A DNA stretch of 11,625 nt from Pseudomonadota bacterium (GTDB taxonomy: Bacteria; Pseudomonadota; Gammaproteobacteria; Steroidobacterales; Steroidobacteraceae): NCBI GenBank assembly GCA_021781775.1, contig JAJXWE010000018.1, positions 1 through 11,625 of the forward strand, written 5' to 3'. A program made the translations under genes and the position numbers. This document shows, in pieces, positions 1-5,211 of the stretch. The notes under the pieces were generated by a model, which was not told the DNA's origin, ran no database searches, and worked only from the letters and a program-made list of their open reading frames with translations. The number at the start of each line of letters is the position of its first letter. Position 1 is the first letter of the stretch.

Positions 1-7
1 GTCCGGC

Positions 8-841
8 ATGAATGCCGCAAAGACCGCACTCGTCACGGGGGCGACCGACGGACTGGGTCGTGCGGTCGCGCGCGCGCTCGCGGCGAGGGGGTATCAGGTC
101 TGGCTGCACGGCCGCGACGGCGCCCGGGGCGAGACACTGGTGCGTGAGATCGTCGCGCGGGGTGGCGAGGCGCGCTTCGTGCGCGCCGATTTCGCATCGC
201 TCGGGCAGGTGCGGGCATTGGCGGCGGATCTGCTCGAGGTGCTGCCGCGGCTGGATCTGCTCATCAACAATGCCGGCATCGGTCCGGTCACCCCGCAGGT
301 GCACGGCCGCGAGCTCAGCGCGGACGGCTACGAGGTGCGCTTCGCGGTGAATTACCTCGCGGGCTATCTGCTGACGCGACAGGTGCTGCCGCTGCTCGAG
401 CGCAGCGCGCCGGCGCGCATCATCAACGTTTCCTCCGGCGCGCAATATCCGCTCGACTTCGACAACCTCATGCTCGGGCGTGCCTACAGCGGCGCGCGCG
501 CCTACGCGCAGAGCAAGCTGGCGCAGATCCTGTTCACGTTCGACCTGGCGCGCGAACTACGCGAGCGCGGCGTCACCGTCACCTGTCTGCATCCGGCCAC
601 GTATATGAACACGACGATGGTGCATGCCATGGGTGTCGCGCCGCTCAACACGGTCGAGGACGGTGCAGCCGCCGTGCTGCGGCTCGCTTGCGCCGCGGAG
701 CTCGGGGCAACGTCCGGTGAATACTTCAACGGCCTCGAGCCGGCACGCGCCCATGCCCAGGCTTACGACGAGTCGGCCCAACGCCGCCTCGCCGAGCTGA
801 GTGCGCGTCTCGCCTCGACTGCGCCCGGCGCCGCGACCTGA
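8..841 (+). CDS. Short-chain dehydrogenase/reductase (SDR), retinol-dehydrogenase-like
   Basis: A 277-residue protein with the complete classical SDR pattern. The Rossmann cofactor motif TGATDGLG is at residues 10-17 and NNAG at 87-90. The catalytic residues are Asn115 (in VNY), Ser142/143 (in VSSGA), Tyr166 and Lys170 (YAQSK). Arg36, just after beta-2 (HGRD), favours NADP(H) over NAD(H) by family rule. It should be a soluble cytoplasmic oxidoreductase acting on an alcohol or carbonyl; the substrate cannot be read from sequence. After the active site it has HPATYMNT in place of the usual PG loop, as in retinol-dehydrogenase-like and WWOX-like SDRs. Only seven bases precede the ATG, so its ribosome site and promoter are outside or at the edge of the window. 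It is the first of three co-directional genes, and its stop lies 4 bases before the next start. Family assignment is firm; substrate is unknown. Confidence 0.93.
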   Translation: MNAAKTALVTGATDGLGRAVARALAARGYQVWLHGRDGARGETLVREIVARGGEARFVRADFASLGQVRALAADLLEVLPRLDLLINNAGIGPVTPQVHGRELSADGYEVRFAVNYLAGYLLTRQVLPLLERSAPARIINVSSGAQYPLDFDNLMLGRAYSGARAYAQSKLAQILFTFDLARELRERGVTVTCLHPATYMNTTMVHAMGVAPLNTVEDGAAAVLRLACAAELGATSGEYFNGLEPARAHAQAYDESAQRRLAELSARLASTAPGAAT

Positions 842-845
842 TTCG

Positions 846-1427
846 ATGGCCTTCGATCAATCCTACTATCAGCGCTTCTATTACGACCCGCGCACCGCGG
901 TGACCTCCCGTGCGGAGATGCGTGCGCGCGCGCATCTCATCAGCGCGTTCACGGCGCACGTCGGTCTGCCCGTGCGAAGCATTCTCGATGCCGGCTGCGG
1001 AACAGGAATGCTGCGCGCGCCCCTGTTGCGCGCGTTCCGGAAGGCGACCTACGTGGGGCTGGAGACGAGTGAGTATCTGTGCCGCCGGCACGGATGGGTG
1101 TGCGGGAGCCTGCAGGATTACCGACCGAGCGCGCCGTTCGATCTGGTGATCTGCTACGACGTGCTGCAGTATCTCGAGGCGCGCGAGGCGGCCCGCGCGC
1201 TCGCCAACTTCGCCCGCACGTGCCGCGGCGTGCTGTATTTCAGCGCGCTGACCCGCCGCGACTGGCAGCGCAACTGCGACCGCAGCCGCACCGACCCGGA
1301 TGTGCATCTGCGTGCCGCGGAGTGGTATCGGGCGCGTCTGCGCCGGCAGTTCCGCGAGGTGGGCGCGGGATTCTGGCTGCGCCGCGGAGCACCGCTGACC
1401 CTCTGGGAACTGGAAGCGGTCGTCTGA
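846..1427 (+). CDS. Class I SAM-dependent methyltransferase
   Basis: A 193-residue protein with a Rossmann-type methyltransferase core. Motif I, DAGCGTG, is at residues 48-54. A likely acidic ribose-binding residue, Glu73 (GLETS), ends beta-2. The motif IV region FDLVICYDVLQYL spans 98-110. These features predict transfer of a methyl group from S-adenosylmethionine to an unidentified acceptor in the cytoplasm. The family is too diverse to name a substrate. I chose the ATG at 846, four bases after the SDR stop, because the protein then opens with MAFDQSYYQRFYYD, a normal lead into the fold. An in-frame GTG at 801 would add 15 low-complexity Arg/Pro residues and overlap the SDR gene. No clear Shine-Dalgarno sequence precedes the ATG, so translation may be coupled to the SDR gene. 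Its acceptor may be related to the SDR pathway, but that is only neighbour-based inference. Confidence 0.88.
   Translation: MAFDQSYYQRFYYDPRTAVTSRAEMRARAHLISAFTAHVGLPVRSILDAGCGTGMLRAPLLRAFRKATYVGLETSEYLCRRHGWVCGSLQDYRPSAPFDLVICYDVLQYLEAREAARALANFARTCRGVLYFSALTRRDWQRNCDRSRTDPDVHLRAAEWYRARLRRQFREVGAGFWLRRGAPLTLWELEAVV
1082..1100 (+). repeat. 19-bp direct repeat, copy 1 (in the methyltransferase gene)
   Basis: These 19 bases, from CCGCCGGCAC to ATGGGTG, are identical to 5722-5740. Here they encode RRHGWV of the methyltransferase. Flanking bases differ on both sides. Confidence 0.5.
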
Positions 1428-1431
1428 CCCC

Positions 1432-1435
1432 GGAG
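1432..1435 (+). promoter_or_regulatory. Ribosome binding site GGAG for the GTG-started gene
   Basis: GGAG sits 7 bases before the GTG at 1443. This spacing supports GTG as the true start of the 137-residue protein, since no ATG is near. Confidence 0.6.
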
Positions 1436-1442
1436 CCGCCGC

Positions 1443-1856
1443 GTGGCCGAATCGTCCTCCGACAGTCTCATCGCCGCCTTTGCGGGCTCGGTGCGCTGCA
1501 CGCGCGAGACGGGTGTCGCGCGCGGCCTGACCCTGAGCGGCGTTTCTGCGGGACGGAGCCCTGAGCGCCTCATCGTCAGTTTCGTCGGGGCCGACGGGGC
1601 CGAAATTCCTGCGACGCTCGAGGCGGCGCGAGTGCTGAAGCTCGGCGCGCGGCGCTACCAGGTACTGAGCGCCTCGGGCGCGTGGCTGATCGAGAGCTGC
1701 GCGCTCCATGTGCACCGTGATGCCCGTCAGGTGTTCTTCCGCGCGGTGCCGCCGCGATCCGTGCCGCTCGGCAAGCGGCTGTTCTGGCGGACCATCTTGT
1801 GGCTGGCCCGGTGCCGCGCCGGGCTGCGCTTGCTGCGGGCGCTGACGGGTCGCTGA
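1443..1856 (+). CDS. Hypothetical protein, 137 residues, GTG start
   Basis: I do not recognise a family. The protein has a mixed beta-rich-looking body (for example LIVSFVGADG at residues 43-52 and ARRYQVLSASGAWLIE around 69-84). Its C-terminal quarter is strongly basic and hydrophobic (about residues 112-137, with LFWRTILWLARC and LRLLRALTGR). That tail could form an amphipathic helix that contacts membrane or nucleic acid, but it is too charged for a confident membrane span. A GGAG at 1432-1435 supports the GTG start. The gene begins 15 bases after the methyltransferase stop, so the three plus-strand genes probably share a transcript. It ends only 7 bases from the stop of the convergent glycosyltransferase gene. 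That it is a real gene is supported by frame length, the ribosome site and tight packing; function is unknown. Confidence 0.65.
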   Translation: MAESSSDSLIAAFAGSVRCTRETGVARGLTLSGVSAGRSPERLIVSFVGADGAEIPATLEAARVLKLGARRYQVLSASGAWLIESCALHVHRDARQVFFRAVPPRSVPLGKRLFWRTILWLARCRAGLRLLRALTGR

Positions 1857-1868
1857 GTGGCGCTCAGC
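1852..1868. terminator. Small dyad spanning two convergent stop codons (possible weak bidirectional terminator)
   Basis: GCTGAG (1852-1857) and CTCAGC (1863-1868) are perfect inverted arms around a 5-base loop. The plus-strand stop TGA (1854-1856) and the minus-strand stop (TCA at 1864-1866 on the plus strand) sit at mirror positions in the arms. No T-run follows on either strand, so a classical intrinsic terminator is not supported. This hairpin is the only visible candidate for ending the two facing transcripts. Confidence 0.3.
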
Positions 1869-3012
1869 CGGTCTCGGCCAGCTCCTTTGCCTGCGCGGTC
1901 GAGGCGCCACCGCCGGCGAGCAGCGCCCGATAGATGCCGAGCTGGTGCTGGAAGATCCTCTGCCAGGTGAAGCGCTGCAGCACGCGCTCACGGGCGCTGC
2001 GCCCCAGAGCTCCCAAATCGCGTTCGTAGAGAGCCGCCACCGCATCGGCGAGACTGCGGGCGTCGTCCGGCTCGGCGAGCAGGCCGCAGCGCTCGTTGAG
2101 CAACTCGGGCACGGCTCCGGAGCGCACCGCCACGATCGGGCGGCCGCAGGCCATAGCCTCGAGGATCACCAGGCCAAACGTCTCGCGCGCCCCGGCGTGC
2201 ACCAGCGCATCGCTGGAGGCCAGCCACTGCGCCAGCTCCACGCTGTCGCGCCGGTACGGCAGCAGCGTGACATTGGTTGAGAGCCGCTGGGCGCGGCGCC
2301 CGCCGATCATGAGCAGATGGTAGGGCTGCCCCAGATGCGCAAAAGCGCGCAGCAGCACCGGCACGTTCTTCTCGTCGGTGAAGCGGCCGGCGTACACCAG
2401 CACCCGAGTGTGCCCCTGCAGGCCCAGTCGCTCACGCAGCCATGTGCCTCGGCGGCATGGGTGAAACACCGCCTCGTCGACTCCGAGCGGCTGATGCATC
2501 GTGTTGCTGACTCCGAGCTGGTCGAGCCAACCCACCATGAGACGGCTCGGTGCGAACACCACGTCGAATCGCTCGTACAACCCGCGCACGTAGTGTTCCG
2601 CCAGGCGCTCGCTCATCCTTCCGCCGAGGCGCCGGCCGAGGATGCGCGGCAGGTCGGAGTGAAAGAACGCCGCGCACGGAATGGCACGGCGGTGTGCCAC
2701 TCGGCACACGGCCCAGGCCGGATGAAAGGCGTCTCCGGCCTCGAGCAGGTCGGGCTCCAGCGCATCGAGCAGCCGCGCCCAGCGACGCGGACTGAGCGGC
2801 AGACGGTAATTGAACGAGCCGGGCACCGGCATGCCCGCCAGCGTGGAGATCCCGCCCGGCTCCAGGTGCTCGATGCGGCCCGGCACGAGCAGCGTGTGCT
2901 GCCAGCCCGCCTGTGCGGCAAGCCAGGCGTGCTTGGCCGTCAGGTAGCGTCGCACGCCGCCGCTCGTCGGGGAGTAGAACAGGGTGGTGTCGACGAGGCG
3001 GCACGGGTGCAT
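1864..3012 (-). CDS. Glycosyltransferase family 4 (GT-B fold)
   Basis: A 382-residue protein of typical GT4 length. The N-terminal acceptor lobe begins with the glycine loop PTSGGVRRYL (residues 15-24). The C-terminal donor lobe carries AGRFTDEKN (208-216), where Arg210 and Lys215 are the usual donor-phosphate contacts. The family's EX7E motif spans Glu277-Glu285 (ETFGLVILE), followed by EAMACGRPIVA. It is predicted to move a sugar from a nucleotide-sugar donor to a glycan or lipid at the cytoplasmic face of the inner membrane. The glycine loop recalls the alpha-mannosyltransferase (PimB/PimC/MgtA-like) branch, but the sugar is a guess. No signal peptide or membrane span is visible. GGAG 6 bases upstream fixes the ATG at 3012. 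It is the last gene of the minus-strand run, 88 bases after the kinase, with its own promoter candidate. Confidence 0.92.
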   Translation of the reverse strand: MHPCRLVDTTLFYSPTSGGVRRYLTAKHAWLAAQAGWQHTLLVPGRIEHLEPGGISTLAGMPVPGSFNYRLPLSPRRWARLLDALEPDLLEAGDAFHPAWAVCRVAHRRAIPCAAFFHSDLPRILGRRLGGRMSERLAEHYVRGLYERFDVVFAPSRLMVGWLDQLGVSNTMHQPLGVDEAVFHPCRRGTWLRERLGLQGHTRVLVYAGRFTDEKNVPVLLRAFAHLGQPYHLLMIGGRRAQRLSTNVTLLPYRRDSVELAQWLASSDALVHAGARETFGLVILEAMACGRPIVAVRSGAVPELLNERCGLLAEPDDARSLADAVAALYERDLGALGRSARERVLQRFTWQRIFQHQLGIYRALLAGGGASTAQAKELAETG

Positions 3013-3018
3013 GGGTCA

Positions 3019-3022
3019 CTCC
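3019..3022 (-). promoter_or_regulatory. Ribosome binding site GGAG for the glycosyltransferase
   Basis: GGAG lies 6 bases upstream of the ATG at 3012 and decides this start. The same bases fall inside a start-stop triplet series (ATG GAG TGA, 3024 down to 3016), which is in frame with the gene and ends before its ATG. Confidence 0.6.
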
Positions 3023-3046
3023 ATATCCTCGGGGCCCGTCCCCCCT

Positions 3047-3063
3047 GGGCGCATTGCACGCCC
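3047..3063. promoter_or_regulatory. 17-bp dyad enclosing the -10 box (possible operator)
   Basis: GGGCG (3047-3051) and CGCCC (3059-3063) are perfect inverted arms around seven bases that contain the whole candidate -10 hexamer. A dyad in this position could be a repressor site or, as RNA from an upstream transcript, a small hairpin. Arms of five G/C bases can also arise by chance in a GC-rich genome, so the call is tentative. Confidence 0.25.
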
Positions 3064-3081
3064 CCCGTCGTGGAGTGTCAA
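3053..3081 (-). promoter_or_regulatory. Candidate sigma-70 promoter for the glycosyltransferase gene
   Basis: Reading the minus strand, a perfect -35 hexamer TTGACA (3081-3076) is followed by exactly 17 bases and then TGCAAT (3058-3053), which matches four of six -10 positions. Transcription would begin near 3046, leaving a leader of about 34 bases before the ATG at 3012. The weak point is G at the second -10 position, where A is normally important. The -35 box lies just past the kinase stop. It would allow the glycosyltransferase to be expressed independently of the upstream genes. Confidence 0.45.
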
Positions 3082-3094
3082 GAAGCCGCTGGCG

Positions 3095-3111
3095 CGGCCG
3101 TTACGCGGCCG
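3095..3111 (-). other. CGGCCG repeat/hairpin around the kinase stop codon
   Basis: CGGCCG at 3095-3100 and again at 3106-3111 are each self-palindromic. They can pair with one another across a 5-base loop that contains the TAA stop of the kinase gene. There is no downstream T-run, so it is not a convincing terminator. It may slow or stabilise the transcript end, or be chance. Confidence 0.25.
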
Positions 3112-4414
3112 ACTGGGTCCGCCGCCGACTGCCGCTGCGCAGTGCGAGGCAGGCCGAGATCAACTCGTCGGCACTGCGGAAACGGTTTTCGCGCTGCTTG
3201 GCGAGCAGACGGGCGAGCAGCGGCGCGTAGCCGCTCACCGCGGGCGGCAGCCGTGGCGGCGTGGCGTTGACGTGCTGCTGCAGCACTTCCATGGCCGTGT
3301 TGCCCACGAACGGCTTGCGGCCGGTCAGCATCTCGTGAAAGATGACGCCCAGGCTGTAGAGGTCCGAACGCGGATCCAACTTCTCACCAAGCGCCTGCTC
3401 GGGGCTCATGTAATACGGTGAACCGCGCAGCACGCCCGTGTAGGTGCTGTGGTGGCTGACATCCAACTGGCGCGCGAGCCCGAAGTCGATCAGCACGACG
3501 TTGTCGTTCTCGCGCAGCATGACGTTCGGCGGCTTCAGGTCGCGGTGCAGGAGCCCGGCCCGGTGCACGACGGCGAGCGCGCCGGCGATCTTCTCCAGGA
3601 AACGCAGCGCTTCGGACTCGGTCACCCCGACCTGCATGCGCGCCTTGAGGTCCCCGCGCGGGAAGAACTCCATGGCCAGGTATTCGTAGCCGTCCTCGAT
3701 GCCGTGATCGAAGATGCGCACCACGGCCGGATCGTGCACCGCGAGGATCGCCTGGTACTCGCGCTCCAGCGCCTGCTTGGCGCGGTCCTCGCAGGGAACC
3801 TTGCTCACCTTCAGCGCCACGTCCGTGTCGAGCTCACGGCTCTCGGCGAGGTACACGATGGCCTTTTCCGATTCGCTCAGCCGCCGGATGATCTGGTAGC
3901 CGCTGATGGTCGGGTGAGCCGTGCTGACCGGGGCGGGCTGCGGTGGCGGGGGCTTGTCCGGTTCGGCTTCGGACATGGCCGATTCCGGGATGGCGGAATT
4001 CTTGAGCACCTGAAAGGCGAGATCGAGCGAGACCTGCAGCCGAGCCGGCGTGAGCAGCCGCTTGGGGAGGTAATCGGTGGCGCCTGCGTGCAGCGCCTGC
4101 ACCGCCGTGAGCTCGTCACCGCCCTCGGCGAGCACGATCAGGACCGGGGCCGCTTCGTTGGAGCACAGGGCACGTGTCTGCGCCAGTCCCTCGGGTGCCT
4201 CCTCCTGGCTGCCTGAGCCGAAATCCGCCACCAGGATGAGCACGTCACAGGGGTGGTCCTCGAGAGCGCCGCCCTGGGTGGGGTCGAGCGTGTCGACGGT
4301 GACCTGGGGGTAGAGGATTCCGAGGTGCAGCCGCAGCCATTCGCGATACCTGGCATCGCGATCGACGATCAATAGGCGTACCGCTGCGGGATTCATGGGT
4401 CGGTCTGGGACCAT
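3101..4414 (-). CDS. Receiver-like domain fused to a Hanks-type Ser/Thr protein kinase
   Basis: A 437-residue two-domain signalling protein without membrane spans, so probably cytoplasmic. Residues 12-135 have a CheY-like receiver layout (LLIVDRD at 14-20, PVLIVLAEGGDE at 90-101, AGATDYLPK at 110-118). After a proline-rich linker (about 150-165), residues 172-425 form a Hanks kinase. The kinase has Lys202 (VALKV), Glu219 in helix C, HRDLKPPN at 290-297, DFG at 310-312, SPEQ at 337-340 and Asp351 in DLYSLG. The catalytic residues are therefore intact. However, the nucleotide loop reads LSESEKAIVY (179-188), with Ser, Ser and Ala at the three usual glycine positions. In the receiver, the second acidic residue is Arg19, the expected phosphoacceptor position is Val62 (Asp64 is two residues further on), and the switch Thr is missing, while Lys118 is kept. 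GAGG at 4425-4422 supports the ATG at 4414 over an internal ATG at 4396. Targets are unknown. Confidence 0.9.
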   Translation of the reverse strand: MVPDRPMNPAAVRLLIVDRDARYREWLRLHLGILYPQVTVDTLDPTQGGALEDHPCDVLILVADFGSGSQEEAPEGLAQTRALCSNEAAPVLIVLAEGGDELTAVQALHAGATDYLPKRLLTPARLQVSLDLAFQVLKNSAIPESAMSEAEPDKPPPPQPAPVSTAHPTISGYQIIRRLSESEKAIVYLAESRELDTDVALKVSKVPCEDRAKQALEREYQAILAVHDPAVVRIFDHGIEDGYEYLAMEFFPRGDLKARMQVGVTESEALRFLEKIAGALAVVHRAGLLHRDLKPPNVMLRENDNVVLIDFGLARQLDVSHHSTYTGVLRGSPYYMSPEQALGEKLDPRSDLYSLGVIFHEMLTGRKPFVGNTAMEVLQQHVNATPPRLPPAVSGYAPLLARLLAKQRENRFRSADELISACLALRSGSRRRTQSAA

Positions 4415-4421
4415 GGACCAG

Positions 4422-4425
4422 CCTC
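4422..4425 (-). promoter_or_regulatory. Ribosome binding site GAGG for the kinase
   Basis: GAGG lies 7 bases before the ATG at 4414. The alternative in-frame ATG at 4396 has no purine-rich sequence before it, so the upstream start is preferred. Confidence 0.45.
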
Positions 4426-4437
4426 GCGTATTTGTCG

Positions 4438-4480
4438 CGGACGGCGGGACGATTCTGTGAATCAGGTCATCCGCCGTCCG
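4438..4480. promoter_or_regulatory. Long bulged hairpin between gspB and the kinase gene
   Basis: CGGACGGCGG (4438-4447) is the exact reverse complement of CCGCCGTCCG (4471-4480). Inside these arms, GAC (4448-4450) pairs with GTC (4466-4468) and GATTC (4451-4455) pairs with GAATC (4459-4463) around a TGT loop. The result is 18 base pairs interrupted by two 2-base bulges, both on the same side. It starts 31 bases after the gspB stop and ends 23 bases before the kinase start. On the minus strand the stem is followed by CGACAAATACG, not a T-run, so it is not a textbook intrinsic terminator. It could be an attenuator, an mRNA-stabilising element, a REP-like repeat or a protein site. Confidence 0.6.
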
Positions 4481-4511
4481 GCGTTATGTGATGCGGCGGG
4501 CGCGGATAGGC

Positions 4512-5210
4512 TCAGCGCGGCAGCAGGAACTTTCGGCCCTGGTACGACAGGACGACCCCGTCGGGCCGAATCTGCACGACGGTGACGCCGTCGGTCAGCG
4601 AATCGCCCTGGTGCAGCTTGTGCATGTTGATCATGACGAAGCGCTTGCCGGGGTCCGGGTCGTAGACGTGCAGATCCATGTGCAGTGGCGGCAGCTGAGC
4701 ACCAGGGCTTGCGGAGATCTGGGCATAAAGTGGCAGGCGGCCCGTGGCCGCCGCCTCCGTCGTGGCCGGCGGCGGTTGCACCGCCGGCGCCAGGTCCCCG
4801 GCAGCGGCGGGGCGGGGCGGTGTGGCGGCCGGTTCGGCCGGGGCCATGGACGCTGGGACAGGGGATGCCGAGGCCGGCGTGACCGACACGCTGCCGGCGC
4901 CGGGCGGCGAGGCGGGTGCTACGGATACTGGCGTCAGGACGCTGGGCTCGATGCCTGCGGGAGGTGTCGCAGCCGCAGGGCGTGCCGCCGCGCGGACGGC
5001 GGCCGGGACCGGGCTGGGCCGGGCCGCCGGACGGCGCAGGAGCATCCAGATGAGAACGGTCCCGTTGGTGAGCAGCAGGATACCGATGACGATCGCCCAG
5101 ATCGGCAGGCTGCGGCGTGGCGGGGCCACCCGCACCTCGAACAGCGCCGGTCCCGCCTGACGTTGGCGGGCATTTTCCGACTTCTTCAATGCATCGAGGA
5201 TGAATGACAT
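4512..5210 (-). CDS. gspB: General secretion pathway protein B (GspB/ExeB-type)
   Basis: A 232-residue inner-membrane protein. It opens with the family signature MSFILDALKKSE, followed by a charged cytoplasmic segment. A single membrane span lies at about residues 36-58 (LPIWAIVIGILLLTNGTVLI). A long Pro/Ala linker runs to about 155, suited to crossing the periplasm. The C-terminal GspB domain is at about 158-232 (LPLYAQIS through SYQGRKFLLPR). GspB partners with GspA to let the type II secretin assemble across the peptidoglycan. The ATG at 5210 lies one base past the gspA stop, so translation is almost certainly coupled. The frame is open further upstream to 5363, but that stretch is inside gspA and the MSFIL signature settles the start. 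The rest of the type II secretion operon is not in the window, which is usual for gspAB. Confidence 0.93.
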   Translation of the reverse strand: MSFILDALKKSENARQRQAGPALFEVRVAPPRRSLPIWAIVIGILLLTNGTVLIWMLLRRPAARPSPVPAAVRAAARPAAATPPAGIEPSVLTPVSVAPASPPGAGSVSVTPASASPVPASMAPAEPAATPPRPAAAGDLAPAVQPPPATTEAAATGRLPLYAQISASPGAQLPPLHMDLHVYDPDPGKRFVMINMHKLHQGDSLTDGVTVVQIRPDGVVLSYQGRKFLLPR

Positions 5211-5211
5211 A

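Noticed and set aside
801..845. An upstream GTG start for the methyltransferase
   Set aside because: It would overlap the SDR gene by 41 bases and add only low-complexity residues. The ATG at 846 is better.
726..2045. A 439-codon minus-strand open frame over the SDR, methyltransferase and small gene
   Set aside because: It crosses four real genes on both strands and is Arg/Ala-rich throughout. It is a compositional shadow.
3016..3024. A two-codon mini reading frame (ATG GAG TGA) just before the glycosyltransferase ATG
   Set aside because: Its start has no ribosome site of its own and it overlaps the GGAG used by the real start. It is more simply a by-product of the ribosome-site sequence.
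3031..3070. G/C-run stretches between the kinase and glycosyltransferase (possible G-quadruplex)
   Set aside because: There are several runs of G on the minus strand, but spacing and interruptions do not give a clean four-tract motif; the promoter reading explains the region better.
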